From assembly GCA_050952935.1 (NCBI GenBank), contig JBMNLS010000001.1, positions 868,001-932,000 of the forward strand: 64,000 nucleotides of DNA, given 5' to 3'. The notes below the pieces were generated by a model, which saw nothing but the letters and a program-made list of their open reading frames with translations, did no database searches and was not told where the DNA came from. Positions 24,343 to 33,158 of this stretch are shown piece after piece. The translations under genes and the position numbers were made by a program. How positions within the stretch are numbered: position 1 is the stretch's first letter; every line of letters begins with the position of its first letter. The DNA is from UBA6115 sp050952935 (GTDB taxonomy: Bacteria > Bacillota > Clostridia > Christensenellales > Aristaeellaceae).

Positions 24343-26763
24343 ATGCAGTTAGCGCCTTACAATCCAAAGAAAATTGAGCCCAAATGGCAGAATAAGTGGG
24401 AAGAGCAGGAGGCTTTCAAGGCTGTGCTGGATCCAGGCAAGCCTAAATATTACTGTTTGATTGAGTTCCCCTACCCTTCAGGCGCGGGGCTCCATGTGGG
24501 GCACCCCCGCAGCAACACCGCCCTGGACATCATCGCCCGGAAGCGGTGGATGGAGGGCTACAATGTGCTTTACCCCATCGGCTGGGATGCCTTTGGCCTG
24601 CCGACGGAGAACTACGCCATCAAAAACCGCATCCCTCCGGCGGAGGTTACCAGGGAGAATGTGGCCCATTTCCGCCGGCAATTAAAACGGCTGGGCTTTT
24701 CCTTTGACTATTCCCGGGAGGTGGACACCACCGACCCGAAATACTATAAGTGGACCCAATGGATTTTTCTGAAGCTGTATGAGCATGGCCTGGCCTATAA
24801 AGCTGAAATGCCCATCAACTGGTGCGTCAGCTGCAAAATCGGCCTGGCCAATGAAGAGGTGGTGGCAGGGGCCTGCGAGCGCTGCGGGGGCGAGGTGGTG
24901 CGCAGGGTGAAAAGCCAGTGGATGCTGCGCATCACCGACTATGCCCAGAAGCTGCTGGACGGCCTTGACACGGTGGATTTTATCGACCGGGTAAAGGCGC
25001 AGCAGCGTAACTGGATCGGCAGGAGCGAGGGCTGCGAGGTGGACTTTGCCATCGCGGATACCGGCCACAAACTGCGGGTGTTCACCACCCGGCCTGACAC
25101 CCTCTTTGGCGCTACCTACATGGTGATCTCCCCCGAGCATCCCCTGATTGAGGAGGAGGCAGAGCGCATTACCAACCTGGATGAGATCCGCGCCTATCAG
25201 GCCCAGGCCGCCCACAAGAGCGATTTTGAGCGCACGGAAATGCAAAAGGACAAGACCGGCGTTGAAATCAAGGGCTTGAAGGCCATCAACCCCGCCACCG
25301 GGACGGAGATTCCGGTGTGGGTGAGCGACTATGTGCTGATGAGCTATGGCACCGGCGCCATCATGGCGGTGCCCGGGCATGACCAGCGCGACTGGGACTT
25401 TGCCACCGCCTTTGGCCTCCCCATTGTGGAGGTGGTGGCGGGCGGAGATATCACCAGGGAAGCCTTTGCCGATATCGACGAAGGCGTGATGGTGAATTCC
25501 GGCTTCCTTAACGGATTAAGCGTGGAGGAAGCCCAGCGGACCATGGCCGACCACCTGGAAAAGGAGGGGCTGGGTGAGCGGAAGGTGAACTATAAGCTGC
25601 GGGACTGGGTGTTTTCCCGGCAGCGCTATTGGGGGGAACCGATCCCTATCATCCACTGCCCACATTGCGGCACGGTGCCGCTGGAGTTGAAAGATCTGCC
25701 CCTGCTGCTGCCGGAGGTGGCCCACTATGAGCCCACGGATTCGGGGGAAAGCCCGCTGGCGGCCATCACCGACTGGGTGAACGTGCCCTGCCCGAAGTGC
25801 GGCGCCCCCGCCCAAAGAGAAACCGACACCATGCCCCAGTGGGCGGGCTCCAGCTGGTATTTCCTCAGGTATTGCGACCCGCATAACGATGAGGCCTTCG
25901 CCTCCCAGGAGGCGCTGGATTACTGGATGCCGGTGGACTGGTATAATGGCGGGATGGAGCATACCACGCTGCACCTTTTGTACAGCCGTTTCTGGCATCT
26001 GTTCCTGCATGATATAGGTTGTGTGAAAGCGCCTGAACCTTATCAAAAACGCACCAGCCACGGCATGGTGCTGGGGGAGAACGGCGAAAAGATGTCCAAA
26101 TCCCGGGGCAATGTGATCAACCCCGATGATCTGGTGGACGAAATCGGCGCTGACGCCTTCCGCATGTATGAGATGTTCATGGGCGCTTTTGACCAGGCCA
26201 TCCCGTGGAGCATGAACGGCGCCCGGGGCTGCCGCAGGTTCCTTGACCGGGTGTGGCGGCTTCAGGAAATGGTGGATGAAAAGGCCGTGGGGCTGACGCC
26301 GGCTTTGCGGGTGCTCGTTAACCAGAGTATCAAAAAGGTGGGGGATGACTATGAGCGGATGAAGTTCAACACCGCCATCGCCCAGCTGATGACGCTGGTG
26401 AACGCCTTTTATGAGGCGGGCCGCGTCACAGCCGGTGAGCTGAAAGCGCTGCTGCTTCTGCTCTCCCCGGTGGCCCCCCACATCTGCGAGGAAATCTGGG
26501 AAAATCAGGGCTATGCGGGCTTTATCTATCAGCAGCCCTGGCCCAAGTATGATGAGCAGTACCTGGTGGCCGACCTGGTGGAGATCGCCGTGCAGGTGAA
26601 CGGCAAGGTGCGGGCGAAGCTCATGGTGCCCTCTGACATGGACAAGGCTCAGGGCGAGGCGGAGCTGCCCCTGCTTCATGAGGTGCAGGAATTGACCCGG
26701 GGAAAACAAGTGGTGAAATGCGTCTTTGTGCCGGGCAGGCTTCTGAACCTGGTGGTGAAATAA
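24343..26763 (+). CDS. leuS: Leucyl-tRNA synthetase
   Basis: 806 residues, normal for the bacterial enzyme. The class I signatures are HVGH (51-54, the HIGH motif) and KMSKS (about 583-587). The CP1 editing domain is present between them, with TTRPDTLFGATYMVISPEH, and the C-terminal anticodon-binding region is complete. It charges tRNA-Leu. The ATG at 24343 follows AAGGAGGGG; the earlier in-frame ATG at 24277 lacks such a site. There is no T-box leader, unlike proS at the end of this window. Confidence 0.97.
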   Translation: MQLAPYNPKKIEPKWQNKWEEQEAFKAVLDPGKPKYYCLIEFPYPSGAGLHVGHPRSNTALDIIARKRWMEGYNVLYPIGWDAFGLPTENYAIKNRIPPAEVTRENVAHFRRQLKRLGFSFDYSREVDTTDPKYYKWTQWIFLKLYEHGLAYKAEMPINWCVSCKIGLANEEVVAGACERCGGEVVRRVKSQWMLRITDYAQKLLDGLDTVDFIDRVKAQQRNWIGRSEGCEVDFAIADTGHKLRVFTTRPDTLFGATYMVISPEHPLIEEEAERITNLDEIRAYQAQAAHKSDFERTEMQKDKTGVEIKGLKAINPATGTEIPVWVSDYVLMSYGTGAIMAVPGHDQRDWDFATAFGLPIVEVVAGGDITREAFADIDEGVMVNSGFLNGLSVEEAQRTMADHLEKEGLGERKVNYKLRDWVFSRQRYWGEPIPIIHCPHCGTVPLELKDLPLLLPEVAHYEPTDSGESPLAAITDWVNVPCPKCGAPAQRETDTMPQWAGSSWYFLRYCDPHNDEAFASQEALDYWMPVDWYNGGMEHTTLHLLYSRFWHLFLHDIGCVKAPEPYQKRTSHGMVLGENGEKMSKSRGNVINPDDLVDEIGADAFRMYEMFMGAFDQAIPWSMNGARGCRRFLDRVWRLQEMVDEKAVGLTPALRVLVNQSIKKVGDDYERMKFNTAIAQLMTLVNAFYEAGRVTAGELKALLLLLSPVAPHICEEIWENQGYAGFIYQQPWPKYDEQYLVADLVEIAVQVNGKVRAKLMVPSDMDKAQGEAELPLLHEVQELTRGKQVVKCVFVPGRLLNLVVK

Positions 26764-26846
26764 CAGGAGAACTGTTCTTTAAAATGGGAAGGGCTAAAGA
26801 CAATTATAAACAGGCTTTTGTTCGCGCTGTAATGTGCCGGCTTGTT

Positions 26847-26875
26847 TTGCGTCGGCGGCCTGCATCGTGTATAAT
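26847..26875 (+). promoter_or_regulatory. Probable promoter of the nadD-yqeK operon
   Basis: A consensus TATAAT (26870-26875) has TTGCGT (26847-26852) 17 bases upstream. It lies 28 bases before the nadD start. Confidence 0.55.
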
Positions 26876-26902
26876 GGAGAAAATTTGAAGAGGAGCGTCT
26901 GA

Positions 26903-28051
26903 ATGGGACGGATAGGTATTCTCAGCGGGATATATGACCCGGTGCACATCGGGCACATTATCCTTGCGCGGGCATGCCTTGAGCAGATGCGCCTTGACAA
27001 GGTGCTGCTGATGCCTTTTGGCAAGCCTCTTATCAGAAAGGCGGAGGCGGACGCCAATCACCGCCTTGAAATGCTGCGGATTGCCATTCAGGGGGAAAGA
27101 GGCCTGAAAGCCAGCAAGGCGGACATTCAGAAGGAGCCCCGCTACGCGGTGGACACGGTGAAGGCCGTGGCTGCCAATTATCCGGGGCGGGAGATTGTGT
27201 ATATTGTTGGCGCCGACAAGCTGCCCGACATTTCCGGCTGGCGGGAGGCCAGGACGCTGTTTGCCGCCTGCACTTTCGCGGCCTATCCCCGGGCGGGCTT
27301 TAACCTGCCGGTGCTGGCGGAGGCCCTGCGCGTTCGGGGCGCCAGGGTGGAGGAACTGGCGGGGGAGGAGGTCAACATCTCCTCCTCCCAGGTGCGCGCC
27401 CGTCTGCGGCTGCTGTCCGATGCGCCGGGGATGCTTTTGCCCGGGGTGGCGGCCTATATCGCGGCCAATGGGCTGTATCAGCCGGACTATGCCGGCATGG
27501 TGCGCCAGGCGATGTCCGCCGCGCGCTTTGCCCACTCTTTAGGGGTGCGGACGGTGGGGGCGCAGCTGGCGCTGGCCCACGGCGCCCCCATTCAGAAAGC
27601 GGGGGTGGCGGGGATGCTGCATGACTATGCCAAGTGCATGGAGCTGTCCCGCCTTCAGGCCATTGCGAAAAAATGCAGGCTGAATTTGCCGGAGGAGGCC
27701 ATGGGATCAAACGCCCTCCTTCATGGGCCGGTGGGCGCGCAGATTGTCAAGCTTCACTACCATATCTATGATGAGGATATTTTGAACGCCATCAGGTATC
27801 ATACCACCGGCCGGGCCGGTATGAGCGCGCTTGAAATGGTTATATTTGTAGCAGACGCCATTGAGCCCACCCGCAAGGACTATCCGGGGCTGGCTCAAAT
27901 CAGGGCCCAGGCAGCGGTAGACCTGCGCCATGCGGCCCTCACGGCGCTGACCGGAACCCAGGATTTCATCAAAATCAAAGGCGGGGTGAACAGCCCCCTG
28001 TCAGCGCAGGCGATCGCTGAATTAAAAGCACAGCTTGCGTACCCATTTTAA
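26903..28051 (+). CDS. nadD: NadD-YqeK fusion: nicotinate-mononucleotide adenylyltransferase and HD phosphohydrolase
   Basis: 382 residues combining two enzymes that are separate genes in many Firmicutes. Residues 1-190 are NadD, with the nucleotidyltransferase motif HIGH (15-18) and ISSSQVR (about 158-164); it makes deamido-NAD from nicotinate mononucleotide. Residues ~195-382 are a YqeK-type HD domain (RFAHSLGVR, LHDYAK at about 240, LHGPVGA, IRYHTTGRAGMS); YqeK proteins hydrolyse Ap4A symmetrically. There is no stop or shift between the domains. The downstream rsfS gene completes the common nadD-yqeK-rsfS order. Confidence 0.93.
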   Translation: MGRIGILSGIYDPVHIGHIILARACLEQMRLDKVLLMPFGKPLIRKAEADANHRLEMLRIAIQGERGLKASKADIQKEPRYAVDTVKAVAANYPGREIVYIVGADKLPDISGWREARTLFAACTFAAYPRAGFNLPVLAEALRVRGARVEELAGEEVNISSSQVRARLRLLSDAPGMLLPGVAAYIAANGLYQPDYAGMVRQAMSAARFAHSLGVRTVGAQLALAHGAPIQKAGVAGMLHDYAKCMELSRLQAIAKKCRLNLPEEAMGSNALLHGPVGAQIVKLHYHIYDEDILNAIRYHTTGRAGMSALEMVIFVADAIEPTRKDYPGLAQIRAQAAVDLRHAALTALTGTQDFIKIKGGVNSPLSAQAIAELKAQLAYPF

Positions 28052-28068
28052 ACAAAGGAGGACATGGA

Positions 28069-28443
28069 ATGACGGAAAAACAACTGGCGGAACAGATCGC
28101 TCAGATACTTTACGACAGGAAGGCGGCGGACATTGTGGCGCTCAAGGTGGGCCACCTGACGGTGCTGGCCGATTACCTGATCATCGCCACCGGGCGCTCG
28201 GCCCTTCAGGTGCAGGCTTTGGCTGATTATGTGGAGGAGGGCCTGGGAAAACAGGGCATCCTGCCCCGCCGGGTGGAAGGCCGGGGGGATCTGTGCTGGG
28301 TGGTGATGGACTACGCCCATGTGATTGTGCACATCTTCCGCCCGGATGAGCGGGAATACTACCACCTGGAGCGCCTGTGGTCAGACGGGCAAAACCGCGT
28401 GGCCCTGCCCTTTGAGCAGGAAGCCGACAGGCTGGAAGCATGA
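28069..28443 (+). CDS. rsfS: Ribosomal silencing factor RsfS (Iojap family)
   Basis: 124 residues. It matches the RsfS/DUF143 family: an N-terminal helix, then DYLIIATGRSALQVQALAD and DLCWVVMDYAHVIVHIF. It binds ribosomal protein uL14 and blocks subunit joining under starvation. AAAGGAGG precedes the ATG. The stop overlaps the next start (ATGA, 28440-28443). Confidence 0.95.
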   Translation: MTEKQLAEQIAQILYDRKAADIVALKVGHLTVLADYLIIATGRSALQVQALADYVEEGLGKQGILPRRVEGRGDLCWVVMDYAHVIVHIFRPDEREYYHLERLWSDGQNRVALPFEQEADRLEA

Positions 28444-28790
28444 ACATACAGATTTACTGGCACAAGCGGAACTTTGATACCCAGAAGGCGGAGCGCTATC
28501 TGAAGGAACGCCGGGTGCCCTTCCAGATGGTGGACCTGAAAAAACACCGCCTGGGCAAGCGGGAAGCGGAGCTTTTTCTGAAGGCCGCGGGTGGGCTGCG
28601 GGAGGCGCTGGACATGGACAGCGAAGCTGTCAAGTCCCACCCCATCGCCTACACCAACGACCGGGAGCACATCCTGGGCTATCTGGTGGAGCAGCCCACG
28701 CTGCTTAAGACCCCAATCATCCGGGATGGCAACACCGTTATCATCGGCTTTGACGAGGCGCAGCTATCTGCGCTCATCGCAGGCCGCTGA
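28440..28790 (+). CDS. ArsC/Spx-family protein lacking the active-site cysteine
   Basis: 116 residues with the ArsC/Spx thioredoxin-like layout: the start IQIYWHKRNFDTQKAERYL, the middle VDLKKHRLGKREAELFLK and the end LLKTPIIRDGNTVIIGFDEAQL. The CX(2-5)C or single cysteine near residue 10 of arsenate reductases is replaced by HKRNF, and no cysteine is present anywhere in the protein. It is therefore unlikely to reduce arsenate. It may be a Spx-like binding protein or a degenerate member. Its start overlaps rsfS, so it is co-translated with it. Confidence 0.75.
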   Translation: MNIQIYWHKRNFDTQKAERYLKERRVPFQMVDLKKHRLGKREAELFLKAAGGLREALDMDSEAVKSHPIAYTNDREHILGYLVEQPTLLKTPIIRDGNTVIIGFDEAQLSALIAGR

Positions 28791-28827
28791 GATATAAACA
28801 CATACCGCGAGCGAAAAGGAGGAAACC

Positions 28828-30441
28828 ATGAAAAAACTATCCCTGATTCTGGCCATCGTGGTGCTGGTGGCCGCTGTTGCTATTGGCGTTCTGGTGAACC
28901 AGAAAAACGGACTGAACACTGACCTTGAGGCCGCTAAGGCTGACCTCAAGGCCGTTGAGGAGAAGTTTAAGACCGAGCAGGACGCTGTGGCAACCGCCCA
29001 AACCGAGCTTGAGGGCAAGGCTGCCGACCTGCAGGCAGAGCAGGACAAGGCCGCGGCTTTGCAAGCTGAGCTGGATACCAAAACCAAGGAGCTAAGCGAC
29101 ATCACGGCAAAAGCCGATGAACTGCAGAAAAAGCTGGACGAGGCTGCTGCAGGCACGACAACTGTCCAAAAAGAGCTTGACGACAAAGCTGAGGCGCTGG
29201 AAGCCGAGCAGGAAAAGGCCGCCGCTCTGCAGGCTGAGCTGGACAAGGCCGCCGCGGAATTGAAAACTGCCCAGACAAAGCTTGACAATGAGGCCGCTGC
29301 GCTGAAAACCACACTGGACAAGGCCATGGGTCTACAGAAAAAGCTGGACACAAAAACCAAGGAGTTGAGCGCCCTCACGGCAAAGGTCGATGAGCTGCAA
29401 AAAGAGCTGGACAAGGCTGCCGCGGATTTGAAAGCTGTCCAGACAAAGTTTGACGACAAGGCCGCGGCGCTGAAAGCCGAACAGGAAAAGGCTGCGGCTC
29501 TGCAGGCTGAGCTGGACGCAAAAACCAAGGAGTTGAGCGCCCTCACGGCAAAGGTCGATGAGCTGCAGAAAGAGCTGGACAAGGCTGCCGCAGGTACGGA
29601 AACCGTCAAAACAGAGTTTGATAACAAGGCCGCCACCCTGCAGGCAGAGCAGGATAAAGCCAAGAATTTGCAGGCAGAGCTGGATGCGAAAACCAAGGAG
29701 CTAAACGCCCTCAAAGCAAAGGCGGATGAGCTGCAGACAAAGCTGGACAAGGCTGCCGCGGATTTGAAAGCTGCCCAGACAAAGTTTGACGACAAGGCGG
29801 CGGCGCTGAAAGCCGAGCAGGAAAAAGCTACAGCTTTGAAGACTGAGCTGGACGCAAAAACCAAGGAATTGACCGCCCTAACGGCAAAGGCGGATGAGCT
29901 GCAGAAAAAGTTGGACAAGGCCACGGCTTTGCAGGCTGAGCTGGAAGCAAAAACCAAGGAGCTGGAAAAGCTACTTAGCGAGGCGGAAGCGCAGCGGGAT
30001 GAGGCGTTGGCCCGGGAAAAGGAACTGCAGAAACTGCATGAGGAGGCCATGGCCGATCGGGACAGCCTGGAGGCGGAGCTGGAAGCCCTGAAGAAGGAGG
30101 CTCAAGCGGCAAGCACAGAAGCTAAAGAACCTAAACCCATCACCGTTGCCAAGCAGGGTTTTGCTGGCCCGGTGGCTGTTACCGTGACTTTTGATGAGGA
30201 TGGCGCCATCGCTACCCTGGAGATCGGTGATGATAAATTCGCTGAGACCCCGGGGCTGGGCGCCAAAGCCAAGGACGAGGAATTCATCCAGCAGTTTATT
30301 GGCAAAGTGCCGCCGCTGAAGCTGCGGGGCGCGGGTGAGGCAGAGGCGGACAACCTGGTGGACGCCATCTCAAGCGCCACCGTCACCAGCACGGCTGTGG
30401 TTGAGGCCATCAACGAGGCTTACGCGGAGTTTGTGAAGTAG
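28828..30441 (+). CDS. Membrane-anchored coiled-coil protein with C-terminal FMN-binding domain
   Basis: 537 residues. One N-terminal helix (about 4-24) anchors the protein; the rest should be outside the membrane. Residues ~25-430 are an almost unbroken coiled coil rich in K, E, A and L. Within it, 56-residue (8-heptad) units beginning KELxALxAKxDELQ recur at exactly 168-bp spacing. Residues ~438-537 resemble the FMN_bind domain of RnfG/NqrC and related proteins, with DAISSATVT (512-520) fitting the flavinylation motif in which an ApbE enzyme attaches FMN to the last Thr (T520). This suggests a surface electron carrier held on a long stalk. No ApbE gene is in the window. Confidence 0.8.
   Translation: MKKLSLILAIVVLVAAVAIGVLVNQKNGLNTDLEAAKADLKAVEEKFKTEQDAVATAQTELEGKAADLQAEQDKAAALQAELDTKTKELSDITAKADELQKKLDEAAAGTTTVQKELDDKAEALEAEQEKAAALQAELDKAAAELKTAQTKLDNEAAALKTTLDKAMGLQKKLDTKTKELSALTAKVDELQKELDKAAADLKAVQTKFDDKAAALKAEQEKAAALQAELDAKTKELSALTAKVDELQKELDKAAAGTETVKTEFDNKAATLQAEQDKAKNLQAELDAKTKELNALKAKADELQTKLDKAAADLKAAQTKFDDKAAALKAEQEKATALKTELDAKTKELTALTAKADELQKKLDKATALQAELEAKTKELEKLLSEAEAQRDEALAREKELQKLHEEAMADRDSLEAELEALKKEAQAASTEAKEPKPITVAKQGFAGPVAVTVTFDEDGAIATLEIGDDKFAETPGLGAKAKDEEFIQQFIGKVPPLKLRGAGEAEADNLVDAISSATVTSTAVVEAINEAYAEFVK
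29086..29950 (+). repeat. 168-bp in-gene tandem repeats encoding 8-heptad coiled-coil units
   Basis: The segment starting AAGGAG/AAGGAA recurs at 29359, 29527, 29695 and 29863 (168 bp apart each time). An earlier, more divergent copy starts at 29086, 273 bp (13 heptads) before. Copies differ mainly at synonymous or heptad-surface positions. Length changes by whole repeats would keep the frame and the heptad phase. Confidence 0.85.
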
Positions 30442-30455
30442 TTTTGCATAAAGTT

Positions 30456-30495
30456 AAAAAATGGGGGCTGTCACATATCGATAGCCCCTATTTTG
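30456..30495. terminator. Bidirectional terminator
   Basis: An A-rich flank and GGGGCT (30464-30469) pair with AGCCCC (30483-30488) and a T-rich flank. It lies between the convergent coiled-coil gene and the minus-strand HD gene. Confidence 0.75.
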
Positions 30496-30501
30496 TGATT
30501 T

Positions 30502-31083
30502 TTACCGCGATATCTGGTCCAGGGACATGCCAAAGCCGGGGATGAACTCCGTTAGGAAATCCTGCACCTCAGGCAGGGGATTGGCGTGGAGGGCGGCCAG
30601 GATGGCGCTGCGGGCTTCCAGGAACTCGTTGTTGCCGGCCTTGGTTTCCTCCAGGCATTTGATGTAGGCGCAGAGCTTGTCAGCCGCGCGCACTAGGGGC
30701 CATTCGGGGCTTTTTGGGTCGGCCTCCAGCACCGGCTGATAGGCGGGCTGCAGGTCTTCCGGCAGCATCTGAAGCAGGCGGCGCAGGGCGATATGCTCGA
30801 TTTTCTGGTATTCCGCCTTGATCTGCGGGTTGTTGTGCTTGATGGGGGTGGGCAGATCCCCGGTGATGACCTCGCTGGCGTCATGGAACAGCGCCAGGGC
30901 CATGGCATGCTCGGGGTTGTAGTTTTTCTGGTAGCGGGTGTTGCCCAGGATGGCCAGGCCATGGGCGATCATGGCGGCCTGCATGGCGTGCTCCATGTCG
31001 TTTTCGGGCATGGTGTTGCGCATCAGGCCCCAGCGCCGGATGAACTTCATCCGGGAGAGGTAGGCGTAAAAATGGTGGATCAT
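30502..31083 (-). CDS. HD-domain phosphohydrolase, YfbR type
   Basis: 193 residues. The HD-domain metal ligands are visible: His in PENDMEHAMQAAMIAH, the HD pair in ALFHDASEV, and Asp in RAADKLCAYIKC. This is the YfbR family (5'-deoxynucleotidase, acting on dNMPs). The ATG at 31083 gives the family start MIHHFYAYLSRMKFIRRWGL. It lies four bases after the rarA stop and is likely co-transcribed with it. Confidence 0.85.
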   Translation of the reverse strand: MIHHFYAYLSRMKFIRRWGLMRNTMPENDMEHAMQAAMIAHGLAILGNTRYQKNYNPEHAMALALFHDASEVITGDLPTPIKHNNPQIKAEYQKIEHIALRRLLQMLPEDLQPAYQPVLEADPKSPEWPLVRAADKLCAYIKCLEETKAGNNEFLEARSAILAALHANPLPEVQDFLTEFIPGFGMSLDQISR

Positions 31084-31087
31084 GGGG

Positions 31088-32392
31088 TTATTGCTTGCCT
31101 TTCGTGTGGTTGCGCTTGAGGATTTCAAGCCCCGCCTCAAAGCCGATGTCACCCGGCTGATAGTAGCGGCGGTCTTCAAAGCCATCCGGCATATAGTTTT
31201 GCTTCACCCAGCGGCCGGGGAAATCGTGGGGGTAGAGATAGCCTTGACCATTTCCCAGCTTCTGGGCGCCCTGATAGTGGGTGTCTCTAAGGGCCAGGGG
31301 CACCTCGCCCAGCTGCCCTTTTTCGGCATCCGCCTGGGCGGAGGCCTGGGCCAGGTAGACGCTGTTTGACTTGGGCGCCATCGACACATAGATGACCGCC
31401 TGGGACATAGCCAGGCGCCCCTCCGGCATGCCCACGGTCTCCAGGGCTTTGGCGGCTGATACCGCCTGCACCAGTGCCTGGGGGTCGGCCAGGCCCACAT
31501 CCTCCGAGGCGTGGGCGATGACCCGACGGATGATGAGCCTGGGATCACAGCCCGCGTAAAGAAGCCTGGACATCCATAAAAGCGCCGCGTCCGGGTCGGA
31601 ACCCCGCAGGCTTTTGCAAAAGGCGGAAAGCATATCGTAATACAGCGTTTCATCCACCCGGATGAGGGGCTTCTGGATGCTGTCCTCGGCAATGTCCCGG
31701 GTGATGCGGATGGCGCCGCCTGATGTAGGCGTGGTGAGAACGGCCAGCTCCAGGGCGTTGAGCGCTGTGCGGGCGTCACCCCCTGCCACCTGCACCCAGT
31801 GGCCCATGGCCTCCTCATCCACCACCACGTTCATGGCCCCCAAGCCCCGCTGCGTATCCTTGATGGCAGCCTCAAGCGCCAGGCGCACATCCGCGTCGCT
31901 GAGCCGCTTGAGCTCAAAAATACGGCAGCGGCTGAGAATGGCGGGGGTCATGGCGATCATGGGGTTCTCGGTGGTGGAGCCGATGAAGCGGATGACGCCC
32001 TCCTCAATGGCGGGCAGGATGGAATCCGACTGGGCCTTGCTCCAGCGGTGGCATTCATCCAGCAGCAAATAGGTGTTCTGCCCCTGCATGAGCCGCCTGT
32101 CCCGGGCGGCTTTGATCACTTCCCGCACATCGGCCACGCCCGCGGTGACGGCGTTTAGCCTCACAAAGGCGGCCTTGGTGGACTGGGAGATCACAAAGGC
32201 CAGAGTGGTTTTGCCCACCCCGGGGGGGCCATAAAAGATGCTGGAGGTGAGCTGATCCGCCTCAATGGCGCGGCGCAGCAGTTTTCCCTTGCCCACCAGA
32301 TGGGCCTGGCCCAAAAACTCATCCAGGTTCCGGGGGCGCATGCGGTCAGCCAAAGGACGGTTATCAGGGGCCGCGAAATCGAACAGTGTCAT
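31088..32392 (-). CDS. rarA: Replication-associated recombination protein A (RarA/MgsA) AAA+ ATPase
   Basis: 434 residues. Walker A is GPPGVGKTT (55-63) and Walker B is LLLDECHRW (about 115-123). The start MTLFDFAAPDNRPLADRMRP and the C-terminal MgsA domain (DPDAALLWMSRLLYAGCDPR) are characteristic. RarA works at stalled replication forks, together with SSB and recombination proteins. Its start overlaps the 3' end of the nitroreductase-like gene by 29 bases. Confidence 0.95.
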   Translation of the reverse strand: MTLFDFAAPDNRPLADRMRPRNLDEFLGQAHLVGKGKLLRRAIEADQLTSSIFYGPPGVGKTTLAFVISQSTKAAFVRLNAVTAGVADVREVIKAARDRRLMQGQNTYLLLDECHRWSKAQSDSILPAIEEGVIRFIGSTTENPMIAMTPAILSRCRIFELKRLSDADVRLALEAAIKDTQRGLGAMNVVVDEEAMGHWVQVAGGDARTALNALELAVLTTPTSGGAIRITRDIAEDSIQKPLIRVDETLYYDMLSAFCKSLRGSDPDAALLWMSRLLYAGCDPRLIIRRVIAHASEDVGLADPQALVQAVSAAKALETVGMPEGRLAMSQAVIYVSMAPKSNSVYLAQASAQADAEKGQLGEVPLALRDTHYQGAQKLGNGQGYLYPHDFPGRWVKQNYMPDGFEDRRYYQPGDIGFEAGLEILKRNHTKGKQ

Positions 32393-33158
32393 GTGGTTCC
32401 TCAGCTTTCAGCAGGATGCTGCGCCCGTCGCCGCTAAAGCGCCAGGCCCTTTCACAGGCGTGGGTGGCGGCCTCCAGGTGCAAAACGGCGATGCCGCTGT
32501 CCAGGCTGTCCAGGGGCTTGGAGCTTAACATCAGGCTGGCGCCTGAAAAACTCATCCGCCAGGGCTGGCGGTTCATGGCGGAAGGGGCCTTGCGCACAGC
32601 CTCCGCCGCCATGTAAGCCCAGTGGGGCCAGGCGGCGGGGTCATCCTGGCACAGGGCGCTTAAGTCCTTGCGCTGGCGCTGCCTTGCGCCATGGGGATCG
32701 GCGGGCTGGCCCAGGGGCAGCACGGCCATCACCCGCTCATCCTCCCGGCAGTGGGCGCGGGCCACGCCGCGGCGGTAGTTGCCGGCCATCCAGCAGGTGC
32801 CTACGCCCTGGTGCATGGCCTCCAGCACAAAGGCTTCTCCGGAGATGCCGGCGATAAGCCCCGCCTGGGGCAGATCCCGCCGGGCCAGGAGCACCGCGTA
32901 GTGCCTGATCCCTTCAAATCTGGGGAACAGGGGCGCTGGGATCACCAGGCGGTCCGCCTCCTTCGCGGAAAGGGCGATGCGCGTGCCCGGCAGGCACACC
33001 CGCTGGGCGGCATACTCCAGCGCCGCCAACTGGGACACATCGGCCTGGGCCGCAAACACCCGGCAGGAAAAGCGGGTGGAAATGGCCCGCTGCCAGCGCC
33101 TAAGCTGCGTCACCCGGTAAAAGCCCTGCCAGGCGGGGGCTGCCCTATCCATGCCCAT
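32364..33158 (-). CDS. Nitroreductase-family protein (TM1586 type)
   Basis: 264 residues. It resembles the 'putative TM nitroreductase' group, in which two nitroreductase-like halves make one chain. The first half has AISTRFSCRVFAAQADVSQL, and the second has EAVRKAPSAMNRQPWRMSFS, where SAMNRQPW is the FMN-contact motif. Substrate unknown. The start (ATG 33158 or GTG 33161) overlaps the stop of the large activase gene, so it is translationally coupled to it. Confidence 0.8.
   Translation of the reverse strand: MGMDRAAPAWQGFYRVTQLRRWQRAISTRFSCRVFAAQADVSQLAALEYAAQRVCLPGTRIALSAKEADRLVIPAPLFPRFEGIRHYAVLLARRDLPQAGLIAGISGEAFVLEAMHQGVGTCWMAGNYRRGVARAHCREDERVMAVLPLGQPADPHGARQRQRKDLSALCQDDPAAWPHWAYMAAEAVRKAPSAMNRQPWRMSFSGASLMLSSKPLDSLDSGIAVLHLEAATHACERAWRFSGDGRSILLKAEEPHDTVRFRGP

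Noticed and set aside
25516..26709. 397-codon open frame on the minus strand inside leuS
   Set aside because: Antisense to a clear essential gene; composition reflects complementary codon bias.
29086..29950. CRISPR-like or other spaced repeats
   Set aside because: The repeats are contiguous, in frame and encode heptads; there are no unique spacers.
28764..30050. 428-codon Ser/Ala/Phe-rich minus-strand frame opposite the coiled-coil gene
   Set aside because: It is the complement of the heptad repeats; the repeated pattern is explained by the coding strand.
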